From: Psychroserpens sp041224425
GTDB taxonomy: Bacteria; Bacteroidota; Bacteroidia; Flavobacteriales; Flavobacteriaceae
Reading direction: 5' to 3'
Assembly: GCF_041224425.1 (NCBI RefSeq)
Contig: NZ_JBGFGL010000077.1
Location: forward strand, 1-64,000
Length of the DNA: 64,000 bases
The notes under the pieces are model-generated. The model was not told the origin of the DNA. It did not search any database and saw only the letters and a program-made list of their open reading frames with translations. The position numbers and the translations under genes are program-made. Below, one piece after another: positions 1-8,950 of the stretch (its first letter is position 1; the number at the start of each line of letters is the position of its first letter).

Positions 1-720
1 GTATCTGTAGCCGTAGCCGTTCCAGTAGCAGCAGGATCGGTACTTTCTGTACATTCTACAGTTGCATCAGTAGGAACCGTAAGATTTGGAGGAGTGGTAT
101 CTTCAACAGTGATTATTTGATCATCAGATGTTGAATTTCCACATTCATCGGTAGCTGTCCAAGTTCTTGTAATAATAACAGTATTTCCACAGGAATCGGC
201 AGTAGAATCACTAAATGTAATTGTAACAGTATCACTACAGTTGTCAGTAGCAGTTGCATTACCATCTGGTTCAGGATCAGTTGGTCTATTACACTCTACG
301 GTAATATCTTCAGGTATTGTAAGTGTTGGAGCTATTGTGTCAACAACTGAAATTATTTGATCTGCAGATGTTGAATTTCCACATTCATCAGTAGCTGTCC
401 AAGTTCTTGTAATCGTTTCGGTATTACCACATCCTGGAACAGATGCATCAGTATAAGTAATATTAATACTTCCACAAGTATCATAACCAGTTGCTGTTCC
501 AGTGTTTGATGGTTCAGTAGTTTCTATAGCACATTCAACATCAATATCGTCAGGAACATTAAGTTCTGGACCTGTAGAATCTTCAATAGTAATTGTTTGT
601 GTATCAGAAGTTGAATTACCACATTGATCAGTTACCGTAAAAGTTCTTTCAATAACAATAGGGCAAGACGTACTTATAGTTGAATCGATGTAAGTTATTG
701 TTGCGATTCCTTGATCATCA
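1..720 (-). repeat. 240-bp tandem DNA repeats encoding HYR-like modules
   Basis: Blocks beginning near 121, 361 and 601 line up at an exact 240-bp spacing (80 codons). The first two are nearly identical over stretches such as ttgaatttccacattcatc and gtagctgtccaagttcttgt. The third is more diverged. They encode the successive HYR-like modules of the giant adhesin and probably continue past the left edge. Confidence 0.8.
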
Positions 721-3700
721 TTAGCAGAACCGTTTCCGCCTTGAGCTGTTTGTAAAAGGCCAATATTTATTGTTTGTTCAGTTGTGCTATAAGCTAAATC
801 AGGAAGTGCATTGTAGTTACATCCTTCAACAGTAAAATCATCTGGAGCTGTAATGGTTGGTGCTTCCTCATCCTGAGTTGACAATATTATTTCAATAGGT
901 GTCGGATCTGTACATCCATTAGCATCTTGAACATAAACTGTGTATGTGCCAGCTGCTAAATTATTGAAGTTGCCAGATGTGTTTGAAAAATCGATATTAT
1001 CAAGGCTGTAGCTATAAGGCGCATCTCCACCAGAAGCAATTACTGTAAATGAACCATCAGATGCTCCGTTACAAGAAGGATCTATATGATTAGCTACTTC
1101 TTCAGAAGTATTTACAAAAACAACATCAACATCAAATTCACATGTCAATACAACAGGATCTCCAGAAACAGGTGTGTAGGTAGCAGTGTAGATGACAGTT
1201 TTTTCGCCTACAGTAAATAAATCTCCAGGATTGTGAGTTGAAGTTACAACAAAATTGATGCCTCCAGCACAGTTTGCATCTAACAATGTTGCATCATAAT
1301 ATAGTCTGTCGATTTCAATAGAATCTCCACCATTCGCGTCTGAACTATCGAAATTTAATTTTAATTTGTAAGATCCACTAGGTACAGTGTTAGGAATTGT
1401 AATTGTATATAATCCATTGGTAGTAATATCATTAAGATTTCCAGTGTAAACTACTGAATCATCGCTAGGATCGATAACTTCTAAAGTCCAATTAACAGTA
1501 GCAGATACTTCAATAAGTTCGATGTTTATAGGTGTTCCATTTTCAGTGTCAAAATACTGAGTAGGAGTAATGAAATATGAATCTTGGAATCTAGAACCAA
1601 CTCCAGTGGATTGGAATAGTCTAAGGTTATCAGTTCCAACTCGTTGAACATAATTGAAGTCCCAACAGCTATCACTGAATGTGTTTTCTGGTAAGTCAAA
1701 TTCCATAAAGAATGAATACTCATCACCATTTAATGACGTACAACATTCGTATGAAAAACTTGGAGGTGTCCATTCAACTGTTGCACCTTGATCAGAATCA
1801 GCACAAGTCACATCAACAGGAGGTGGACAACCTTCAACCTGGATTTCACAAGCCTGTAATTCAGGCTCAGTTATCGTAACATCTAATGTTTCAGACGCTA
1901 CTAGGCAAAGGTTGGAATCAGTTACTGTAAGCGAATATGTACCAGCTGCTAAATCGTTAAGATCTTCAGAATTTGAAGTAAATGCATCTGGACCAGTCCA
2001 AGAGTAATTGTATGGAGGAATACCTCCACTTACTGTAACATTAATACTACCTGTACTTTCACCATTACACAACACATTATTTTGGCTAAAAGCAATATCA
2101 ATAGGTGAGCTAGGTTGACCAACCGTAATTACTTGAACGTATTCAGCACTTGTTCTTCCACAAGCATCTGTAAATGTCCAAGTATTTGTGTACGTTCCAG
2201 TATTTGGAAAGTTAGTATCTTCAACAAAAGGTCCGGAAACCTTAGTGTATGTAAAATCACATTTATTAGTTTCAGGCTCTAAAGCTTGAGCTGCATCTAA
2301 AGCAGCTTGGTCATTACAGTCGATTGAAACATCTAATTCATTTACAGAAGTTGCCCAAACTGCTTCAGCAGGTTGGTTTACTGTTATGCTATTAGGATCT
2401 TGAATTCCTACTTGACAATCGTCTAAAGAAGCAGAACTTAATGTACTTTGCGGATTAGGATTCAAAACACCATTATAGGTCGCTTCAAATTGAATGTCGA
2501 AGGATAAATCACAACTATCTTCAAGAAAGTAACATTCATCCTTTACCATGATATCAAAGTCGATATCTAATTGTGGACTTCCAACATTTACCAAACCATC
2601 AGCAACATAAAATGTAAGTTCACCGGTTGTTGAGTTATAGTTGTAGGTTACACCTACAGGTAAAGTGTCCGCTCCAGTAAATTCAACTTGAGGAGGTAAT
2701 GTTGTTGTTACTTGTAAATTAACCGCATTATCATTTCCATTGTTTAAAATTTCAAAACTAAACCCGAGATTATTACCAGGATCGGCTGGATTCATACCAG
2801 AATTTAGTGTCATCTCGATTGGATTTAAATCTGGTGCCCAAACATCAACTGACAAACCTAAGAGATATAATCCGTAAGTTTCTTGGTTTGATGTTAATCG
2901 TAACGTAGCAGATGTTTGATTATTACCAATAACTGTATTAAAAATACCGCCATTATCCAGATCAAACACTGCGGCATCAAAACCTAAAGTATTTAAACTG
3001 GCTGGTATTCTATTCGTGAAATTTGAATTTCCTACAGTAATTCTACTATTAAAAAAGTTTGAAGATGACCTTTGAGGTGCCGAAATATCGACAAAATTAC
3101 CTACAACATTTCTGATTTGTAAACGGTCACCACTTAAATCTTGATCACCTTCAAGAGAACCAATCATGATTTTAGTATTAACCGGTCCGATAGGAATGGT
3201 TTGAAAACCGTTAAAGTTGATGTCAAAATCGTTTACTGAACTGGTTACGTGAGCATATCCATCGAAAATACTAATGTTTTTTGAAGGCATTAATGGACTT
3301 TCATAAATGAAGACAATTTGCCATCCACCTGAAGTTCCAGTATTACCACTTGGGTGCGCGGTTAAACTACCGGTTTTTGCTTCTACGTTAGCAACTTGAT
3401 AACGTCCATAAGGATTGCTAACACCTAATACATTGCTTGTAATATCCTTGACACAGATGTATGGGTCATTGCTAAAGTGCGTATCTTTTCCTCTAAAAAT
3501 AACTTGATCGGCTGTATAAGTAGTATAATTAGTTTCGCCAGGAAGCATTAATTTTACATCATTGTAATTCCAATTAGGTTGGTTTTCAGCAACAGAACTA
3601 CTAGGTTCTTTATCTGCTGCAGCCCAATATAGATAAGCTTTTTTAATGCTCAAACAAGATAATCCTGGTTCAGGATTTGTGAATGTTGCACTACTAGAGT

Positions 3701-3968
3701 TAAAGGTTGATGCTCCAATACCAGTATTACCGTCAATATCAACATAAACGTTATCTGAAAAGTCATGGTTTCCATCACTACCATTATAATTAGAGGTAGC
3801 ATTTCTTGACAGCATGTTGTTTGCAATCATGGTAAAGTCACCCTTCACCGTTTGATTGAAACGCGGTGTAAAGGTTTGTTGTACTTGAGCAAATACCGAA
3901 ATGCTAGAAACAAAGGCAAGCCCAAGAAGGACTTTATGGATTTGGGATTTTTGTAGAATTGTTTTCAT
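1..3968 (-). CDS. Giant secreted adhesin with SprB and HYR-like repeats (C-terminus beyond window)
   Basis: The reading frame is open from the ATG at 3968 to the left edge (about 1322 codons) with no stop found, so the C-terminus is missing. It begins with a signal peptide ending in SISVFAQ. A long N-terminal region follows, then a DUF11-like domain near residues 376-430 (NPADPGNNLGFSFEILNNGN). SprB-like repeats (CNGESTGSINVTVSGGIPPY; PSCNGASDGSFTV) lie near residues 630-680 and 960-1010, with a beta-sandwich region between them. From about residue 1030 come HYR-like repeats of 80 residues, each carrying RTWTATDECGNSTS. Such architecture is typical of Bacteroidota surface adhesins exported by type IX secretion, and a sorting tail is expected outside the window. 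The gene starts 33 bp downstream of a small secreted-protein gene and is probably co-transcribed with it. The adhesive role is inferred from repeats only. Confidence 0.85.
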   Translation of the reverse strand, partial: MKTILQKSQIHKVLLGLAFVSSISVFAQVQQTFTPRFNQTVKGDFTMIANNMLSRNATSNYNGSDGNHDFSDNVYVDIDGNTGIGASTFNSSSATFTNPEPGLSCLSIKKAYLYWAAADKEPSSSVAENQPNWNYNDVKLMLPGETNYTTYTADQVIFRGKDTHFSNDPYICVKDITSNVLGVSNPYGRYQVANVEAKTGSLTAHPSGNTGTSGGWQIVFIYESPLMPSKNISIFDGYAHVTSSVNDFDINFNGFQTIPIGPVNTKIMIGSLEGDQDLSGDRLQIRNVVGNFVDISAPQRSSSNFFNSRITVGNSNFTNRIPASLNTLGFDAAVFDLDNGGIFNTVIGNNQTSATLRLTSNQETYGLYLLGLSVDVWAPDLNPIEMTLNSGMNPADPGNNLGFSFEILNNGNDNAVNLQVTTTLPPQVEFTGADTLPVGVTYNYNSTTGELTFYVADGLVNVGSPQLDIDFDIMVKDECYFLEDSCDLSFDIQFEATYNGVLNPNPQSTLSSASLDDCQVGIQDPNSITVNQPAEAVWATSVNELDVSIDCNDQAALDAAQALEPETNKCDFTYTKVSGPFVEDTNFPNTGTYTNTWTFTDACGRTSAEYVQVITVGQPSSPIDIAFSQNNVLCNGESTGSINVTVSGGIPPYNYSWTGPDAFTSNSEDLNDLAAGTYSLTVTDSNLCLVASETLDVTITEPELQACEIQVEGCPPPVDVTCADSDQGATVEWTPPSFSYECCTSLNGDEYSFFMEFDLPENTFSDSCWDFNYVQRVGTDNLRLFQSTGVGSRFQDSYFITPTQYFDTENGTPINIELIEVSATVNWTLEVIDPSDDSVVYTGNLNDITTNGLYTITIPNTVPSGSYKLKLNFDSSDANGGDSIEIDRLYYDATLLDANCAGGINFVVTSTHNPGDLFTVGEKTVIYTATYTPVSGDPVVLTCEFDVDVVFVNTSEEVANHIDPSCNGASDGSFTVIASGGDAPYSYSLDNIDFSNTSGNFNNLAAGTYTVYVQDANGCTDPTPIEIILSTQDEEAPTITAPDDFTVEGCNYNALPDLAYSTTEQTINIGLLQTAQGGNGSANDDQGIATITYIDSTISTSCPIVIERTFTVTDQCGNSTSDTQTITIEDSTGPELNVPDDIDVECAIETTEPSNTGTATGYDTCGSINITYTDASVPGCGNTETITRTWTATDECGNSTSADQIISVVDTIAPTLTIPEDITVECNRPTDPEPDGNATATDNCSDTVTITFSDSTADSCGNTVIITRTWTATDECGNSTSDDQIITVEDTTPPNLTVPTDATVECTESTDPAATGTATATD

Positions 3969-4001
3969 ACACCCGAAAGTTTGATTAATAGTAGGATTAA
4001 T

Positions 4002-4448
4002 TTAGTGTTGATCTTTAGGATCTGGTATCAATGATTTTATCGTAATGGTATTACTTATAGGTCTACCATTGCTATTAACGGCTTGAACTTGGGTACAATT
4101 CCAAGTATTCAGTTTAGTGTTAATAGGTCTCATGGTCTTAACATAAAACTCAAGAGCAGCTTCTGGCTGAAGAGAATAACTTGATTGTTCTCTTTTTGAA
4201 GTTTTACTAAGTGCTTTATGGTTAAGAACCGTTTGTCTTTCTGAATCTATTTCATTACAATTAACATTAGTTGTCTTAATTGTAAAGTTAGCCGTAGCTT
4301 TCGAATCATTCTTGATTTCAAGAAGATATAGGTGCTCAGATTCCGTATTAGGCTTGTCTGAACCTTCCTTAATATTGATTTGTAATTGCTGGGAAAAGCT
4401 GCTTACAGTTGCCAGACATAAAATCACTATGGTAGCTATTAGTTTCAT
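4002..4448 (-). CDS. Small secreted protein of unknown function, upstream of the giant adhesin
   Basis: 148 residues with a clear signal peptide (MKLIATIVILCLATVSSFSQ). The mature part is mostly beta-type sequence with two cysteines (VNCNE and TWNCTQ) that could form a disulfide. It resembles a single Ig/CARDB-like fold: LYLLEIKNDSKATANFTI reads like the start of a domain describing unbound tails or additive strands. I do not recognise a named family. The gene ends 33 bp before the adhesin start on the same strand, so the two are likely one operon and the small protein may serve the export or attachment of the large one. That role is inference from position only. Confidence 0.75.
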   Translation of the reverse strand: MKLIATIVILCLATVSSFSQQLQINIKEGSDKPNTESEHLYLLEIKNDSKATANFTIKTTNVNCNEIDSERQTVLNHKALSKTSKREQSSYSLQPEAALEFYVKTMRPINTKLNTWNCTQVQAVNSNGRPISNTITIKSLIPDPKDQH

Positions 4449-4769
4449 AGATTAAATTTTAATTCAATTTTATAGTGTCGCTTCGCGATGTTATTTAAAT
4501 AATATTACATAACTGATTATTGCGTAAACCTGAATAGCTTACCAAAAAAAACAACTATGTTCTGAGGGAGGGACGTTGATACTATATACCAACAAAATGG
4601 ATTAAATAATGTATTTTTGATTTGGGTCATGCATACGTGCTATTAACTCAACAAAGCAAATCATAACCCAACAGGTTAACAAATTTAAATGTTGAAGGTG
4701 CCAAAATAATCGTTAAAACGGAATTATGCAACATTTTATCGATAAAAATTTACACTTCATCGATATATT
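4449..4769. other. Divergent intergenic region with weak promoter candidates
   Basis: This gap separates the leftward secreted-protein/adhesin pair from the rightward polyphosphate operon. On the plus strand a TAnnTTTG box (TATTTTTG) sits at 4612-4619. On the minus strand TAAATTTG sits at 4687-4680. Neither has a TTG box at the usual 17-23 bp, so both are weak. ATCGATA occurs twice, at 4738-4744 and 4759-4765, directly before the sixA-like start. A short hairpin (tcgc-ttc-gcga) lies just upstream of the leftward gene. No ORF or RNA gene was seen. Confidence 0.4.
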
Positions 4770-5255
4770 ATGAAAGAATTAGTACTCATAAGACATGCAA
4801 AATCATCATGGGAATATGATGTTAGTGATGTTAAAAGGCCTCTGAAAAAGAGAGGTTTAAATGACGCAGCGCTTGTTTCAAAAGCGTTTAAAAATGCTGC
4901 TTTTTATCCCGAAAAAATTTTTTCAAGTCCTGCAAGGAGAGCTTTTGATACTTGTAAGATTTTTATGAATACCCTTGATATCGATATGTCTCGAGTGGAA
5001 ATCGAAGAAGAACTGTATGATTTTGGAGGTCAGAGCGTCATAAATTTCCTGAAACAATTGAATGATGGTTACGAAAAGGTTATGATTTTTGGTCATAATC
5101 ATGCATTCACATCTATTTGCAATATATTTGGCGATAAATTTATAGACAACCTTCCAACCAGTGGTTTGGTTCTTATAAATTTTGATGTGTCTACATGGAA
5201 AGACATTGAAAAAGGTAAAACGATACTCACAATTTTTCCAAGAGATTTAAAATAA
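4770..5255 (+). CDS. SixA-type histidine phosphatase
   Basis: 161 residues, the usual size of SixA-like members of the histidine phosphatase (phosphoglycerate-mutase-like) superfamily. The N-terminal RHAKSSW motif supplies catalytic His9, and a second conserved histidine lies in MIFGHNHAF near residue 109. SixA of Escherichia coli removes phosphate from phosphohistidine proteins, but many homologues have unknown substrates. The stop codon overlaps the ppk1 start by one base (TAATG), so translation is probably coupled. It is the first gene of a polyphosphate operon, which hints at a substrate tied to phosphate metabolism, though nothing in the sequence proves this. Confidence 0.85.
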   Translation: MKELVLIRHAKSSWEYDVSDVKRPLKKRGLNDAALVSKAFKNAAFYPEKIFSSPARRAFDTCKIFMNTLDIDMSRVEIEEELYDFGGQSVINFLKQLNDGYEKVMIFGHNHAFTSICNIFGDKFIDNLPTSGLVLINFDVSTWKDIEKGKTILTIFPRDLK

Positions 5256-7309
5256 TGACCAAAGAAAAGAATAGTTATGTCAATCGTGAATTAAGTTGGC
5301 TTCAATTTAATGAACGTGTATTGCAAGAAGCCAAAGATGAAAGTGTCCCATTAATTGAAAGACTTCGGTTTTTAGGTATTTTTTCAAACAATCTTGATGA
5401 GTTTTTTAAAGTTCGATATGCTACCGTAAAACGAATTGATGAAGCTGGTAAAGGTGGAAAAAGTGAGTTGGGTGGTGTTAAGGCAGCAGAACTGTTGGAA
5501 ATCATTACTAAAGTTGTTATCCAGCAGCAAAGTGATAGCTTAGATATCTTAAGCAATATTCATAAACGACTTGAAAAGGAAGGTATTTTTATTATCAATG
5601 AAACAGAGATCGATAGTAAGCATCACAATTTCATCAAAGACTATTACATTCAAAATGTTAGTCCGGCTTTGGTAACTATCATATTAAATGATTCTCTTGA
5701 AATACCTCTGCTAAAAGATAGTGCAGCTTACCTAGCTGTTAAAATGGTCTTGGATAATAATGAAAAACAATATGCACTGATCGAAATCCCAAAATCAATG
5801 GATCGTTTTGTGGTATTACCAAAAAAAGGAGATGACAATTATATCATTATTCTTGATGATTTGATTCGTTATTGTATGGATGACATCTTTAACATCTTTA
5901 ATTATAAATCGGTTACTGCCAGCATGATTAAAATCACTAGAGATGGTGAATTGGATTTTGATAGTGATTTAAGTAAAAGTTTCATTGAAAAAATCTCTGA
6001 AAGTGTAAAACATCGTCAAATAGGCGAGCCTGTTCGCTTTGTTTATGATAAAACCATAGATTCGGAAACTTTAAAGTATTTAATGTCCAAAATGGGTATC
6101 GATTCCAAAGATAGTGTGATTCCTGGAGGGCGATACCATAACCGAAGAGATTATATGGGGTTTCCAAGTCTAGGACGAACAGATTTGTTGTATGATAAAA
6201 TAGTCCCCTTACAAATTAAGGATCTAAGTCTTCAAAATAGCATTTTTCCATCCCTTTCAGAACGGGATTACTTGTTGCATACACCTTATCAAACATTCTC
6301 ATATGTGGTAAAATTCTTAAGGGAAGCAGCTTTAGATCCTAAGGTGAAAACCATCAATATCACGATCTATCGTTTGGCCCAAATTTCTCATGTAGCAAGT
6401 TCATTAATCAATGCGGCAAAGAACGGAAAAAAAGTTACGGTTGTTATCGAATTGCGTGCACGATTTGACGAACAAGCAAATATTGATTACGCAGAGCAAA
6501 TGCAAACAGAAGGCGTCAATCTTCTCTTTGGAGTAGATGGACTAAAAGTGCACAGTAAGATGTGTGTAATTGAGCGTAAAGAAGGTAAAAAAATTAAGCG
6601 TTATGGATTTATTAGTACAGGTAATTTTAACGAGTCCACAGCTAAAGTATATACAGATTTCACCTTGTTTACATCCAATCCGAAAATTTTAAAGGATGTC
6701 AATAAAGTATTTAACTTTTTTAATACTAATTACCTTATATACAGATACAAACACATCATTACTTCACCTCATTATACCAAATCTAAATTGTTTTCATTAA
6801 TCGATAATGAAATTGAAAATGTAAAACTTGGTAAGCCGGCTTACATCAAGCTAAAATTAAATAGCATCTCTAGCTATGCTATGGTTGACAAACTTTATGA
6901 GGCAAGTAGAGCAGGTGTTAAAATCCAAATGATTGTCCGAGGGATTTGTTGCTTGGTTCCAGGTGTTCCAGGAATGAGTGACAATATTGAAGTCATTAGT
7001 ATTGTTGATAAATTTCTTGAGCATACCAGACTTTATGTGTTTTGCAACAGTGACGATCCAAAAGTCTATATCTCATCAGCAGATTGGATGACTCGAAATA
7101 TTGAGCATCGAGTGGAGGTAAGTTGTCCAATTTATCAAGAGGATATCAAGGAAGATTTACTAAATATTTTCGATATTTGTTGGAGTGACAATGTGAAGGC
7201 GAGAATTATTGACGAAACCCAAAGTAATCAGTATAGAACCAATGATAATCCAAAGGTTAGATCTCAGTTTGCACTATATGATTATTTTAAAAATAAACTG
7301 AACGCATAG
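5255..7309 (+). CDS. ppk1: Polyphosphate kinase 1
   Basis: 684 residues, the full length expected of PPK1, which reversibly polymerises the gamma-phosphate of ATP into inorganic polyphosphate. The start YVNRELSWLQFNERVLQEA is the family's N-terminal signature. The two catalytic histidines of the phospholipase-D-like domains are visible: His433 in LKVHSKMC, the autophosphorylation site, and His590 in FLEHTRLYVF. Other conserved stretches include NLDEFFKVR and STGNFNE. The gene overlaps the upstream phosphatase gene by 1 bp and abuts ppx, which encodes the opposing enzyme. No frameshift or truncation was seen. Confidence 0.98.
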   Translation: MTKEKNSYVNRELSWLQFNERVLQEAKDESVPLIERLRFLGIFSNNLDEFFKVRYATVKRIDEAGKGGKSELGGVKAAELLEIITKVVIQQQSDSLDILSNIHKRLEKEGIFIINETEIDSKHHNFIKDYYIQNVSPALVTIILNDSLEIPLLKDSAAYLAVKMVLDNNEKQYALIEIPKSMDRFVVLPKKGDDNYIIILDDLIRYCMDDIFNIFNYKSVTASMIKITRDGELDFDSDLSKSFIEKISESVKHRQIGEPVRFVYDKTIDSETLKYLMSKMGIDSKDSVIPGGRYHNRRDYMGFPSLGRTDLLYDKIVPLQIKDLSLQNSIFPSLSERDYLLHTPYQTFSYVVKFLREAALDPKVKTINITIYRLAQISHVASSLINAAKNGKKVTVVIELRARFDEQANIDYAEQMQTEGVNLLFGVDGLKVHSKMCVIERKEGKKIKRYGFISTGNFNESTAKVYTDFTLFTSNPKILKDVNKVFNFFNTNYLIYRYKHIITSPHYTKSKLFSLIDNEIENVKLGKPAYIKLKLNSISSYAMVDKLYEASRAGVKIQMIVRGICCLVPGVPGMSDNIEVISIVDKFLEHTRLYVFCNSDDPKVYISSADWMTRNIEHRVEVSCPIYQEDIKEDLLNIFDICWSDNVKARIIDETQSNQYRTNDNPKVRSQFALYDYFKNKLNA

Positions 7310-8218
7310 ATGTTATCTATAAAAAAATATGCGGCAATTGATATTGGTTCAAACGCTGTTAGACTTTTGATTTCAAGTATTATTGAGCAAAAAGGACAGC
7401 TCATTAAATTCAAGAAAACATCTTTGGTAAGGGTTCCAATTCGTTTGGGATCTGATGTTTTCGTTTCCGGTAATATTTCAGAAGACAATAAAAACAGAAT
7501 GCTTGACACCATGACTGCGTTTAAGTTGCTTATGAAATCGCACAAGGTTGTTAAATATAAGGCTTGTGCTACATCTGCCATGCGTGAAGCCGATAATGGT
7601 AATGAGGTGGTTAAACTAATTTCCAAACATGCCAAGGTTGATATCGATATTATCGATGGTGAAGAAGAAGCTGCTATCATAGCTGCCACAGATTTACATT
7701 CGTATATTAAGGAAGACAAAACGTATCTATATGTTGACGTTGGTGGAGGAAGTACCGAATTTTCGGTGATTCATCACGGAAAAACGGTTGCTTCCAAGTC
7801 ATTTAAGATTGGTACGGTTCGATTATTGAATGATATTGTCAATAAAGATACTTGGCAAGAACTCGAGCAATGGATTAAGCAAAACACCAGTGGTTATGAT
7901 ATTATAGATGTCATAGGTTCTGGTGGTAACATCAATAAGATTTTTAAAATATCAGGAAAGGCTCTTGGAAAACCATTGACCTATTTCTATCTCACGTCTT
8001 ATTACAACAAACTACAAACGTATTCTTACGAAGAGCGCATTATTGAACTGGAGCTTAACCAAGATAGAGCAGACGTGATCATTCCTGCGACTCGCATTTA
8101 CCTGTCAGCTATGAAATGGAGTGGTGCCAAAGATATTTATGTTCCAAAAATTGGATTGTCAGATGGTATTATCAAGAGTATATACTACGATACGGTTTCA
8201 AGTATAAGTCTTTCATAA
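7310..8218 (+). CDS. ppx: Exopolyphosphatase / Ppx-GppA family phosphatase
   Basis: 302 residues covering only the two actin-like (ASKHA) domains, as in short Ppx/GppA proteins. It lacks the C-terminal HD-like domains of the long E. coli enzyme. Motifs: AAIDIGSNAVRLLI (phosphate 1), VDVGGGSTEFSV (phosphate 2) and a SGGNINKI-type glycine loop (VIGSGGNINK). It should release terminal phosphate from polyphosphate or hydrolyse pppGpp; the sequence does not separate the two. The ATG immediately follows the ppk1 stop, so polymer synthesis and breakdown are encoded on one transcript. Confidence 0.93.
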   Translation: MLSIKKYAAIDIGSNAVRLLISSIIEQKGQLIKFKKTSLVRVPIRLGSDVFVSGNISEDNKNRMLDTMTAFKLLMKSHKVVKYKACATSAMREADNGNEVVKLISKHAKVDIDIIDGEEEAAIIAATDLHSYIKEDKTYLYVDVGGGSTEFSVIHHGKTVASKSFKIGTVRLLNDIVNKDTWQELEQWIKQNTSGYDIIDVIGSGGNINKIFKISGKALGKPLTYFYLTSYYNKLQTYSYEERIIELELNQDRADVIIPATRIYLSAMKWSGAKDIYVPKIGLSDGIIKSIYYDTVSSISLS

Positions 8219-8368
8219 TAAAGTTGTTTACCTTTTTTTTTGACGGCACATCCATTATTTATTTAAAATATTCATTATTCCTTATATATTAGCATTCTCA
8301 AATCTATCTTTCTTTTGATTGAATTCAGAACTGATAATTGAGGTGAATAAAAACTAAAGATTGAACAC

Positions 8369-8899
8369 ATGAAATCACTTATCCTTTCCCTTTTATTTAT
8401 TAGTGTAGTCACGATTTCCTTTGCCCAAGGTACAAGTTATGGCGTAAGAGGTGGTTACAATATTTCTAATTTGGATTTCGATCCTGATGCCGATTTTGAA
8501 AACAAACACAGAAATGGCTTTGCTTTTGGTGGTTTTGTCGATTTTGGTATAAGCGATAATTTTTCATTATTGACCGAATTGCAATATTCTGCTGAAGGTG
8601 GTAAAGCTGAAGAATTACGTGCTGACTATATTCAAATGCCTATTATGGCTCGATTTGGTATTGGTAACAAGTTCACTTTTGGTGCCGGACCAATGATTAG
8701 TTTGAAAACATGGAAAAATCTTGACGGATTTTCAACTTTTACGATTTCTGGTGTTGGAGGTCTTGAATATATGATTACCAGTGAATTGTTCATTGATGCT
8801 CGTGTGCATTATGGGTTGACCAACATCCTTGACGAAGACTTGACTGATGCCGAAGCTCAAAATACAACCTTCCAATTCGGATTTGGGATAAAGATTTAA
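8369..8899 (+). CDS. Outer-membrane beta-barrel protein (PorT/OMP_b-brl family type)
   Basis: 176 residues with a signal peptide (MKSLILSLLFISVVTISFAQ). Alternating hydrophobic/polar strands follow: YGVRGGYNISNL, NGFAFGGFVDFGIS, FSLLTELQYSAEGG, FTFGAGPMISL, LFIDARVHYGLTNI, and a final strand FQFGFGIKI ending near an aromatic/hydrophobic terminus. This is the pattern of the small eight-stranded Bacteroidota outer-membrane barrels (PF13568-like). The ligand and role are unknown. It lies 150 bp after ppx and is followed by a strong hairpin, so it is probably its own transcription unit. Confidence 0.85.
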   Translation: MKSLILSLLFISVVTISFAQGTSYGVRGGYNISNLDFDPDADFENKHRNGFAFGGFVDFGISDNFSLLTELQYSAEGGKAEELRADYIQMPIMARFGIGNKFTFGAGPMISLKTWKNLDGFSTFTISGVGGLEYMITSELFIDARVHYGLTNILDEDLTDAEAQNTTFQFGFGIKI

Positions 8900-8921
8900 A
8901 AACAACAAATTGTTTCAATTG

Positions 8922-8949
8922 AAAGCCTTGGGAAATACCTAAGGCTTTT
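8922..8949. terminator. Bidirectional Rho-independent terminator
   Basis: Inverted repeat AAAGCCTT (8923-8930 region) with AAGGCTTT (8941-8948), a short AT loop, and T runs on both sides. It lies between the convergent beta-barrel gene and the T9SS-exported protein gene and can end both transcripts. Confidence 0.8.
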
Positions 8950-8950
8950 T

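Noticed and set aside
4599..4620. Strong promoter for sixA-ppk1 at TATTTTTG
   Set aside because: The box is about 150 bp from the ATG with no TTG at 17-23 bp upstream; left only as a weak candidate.
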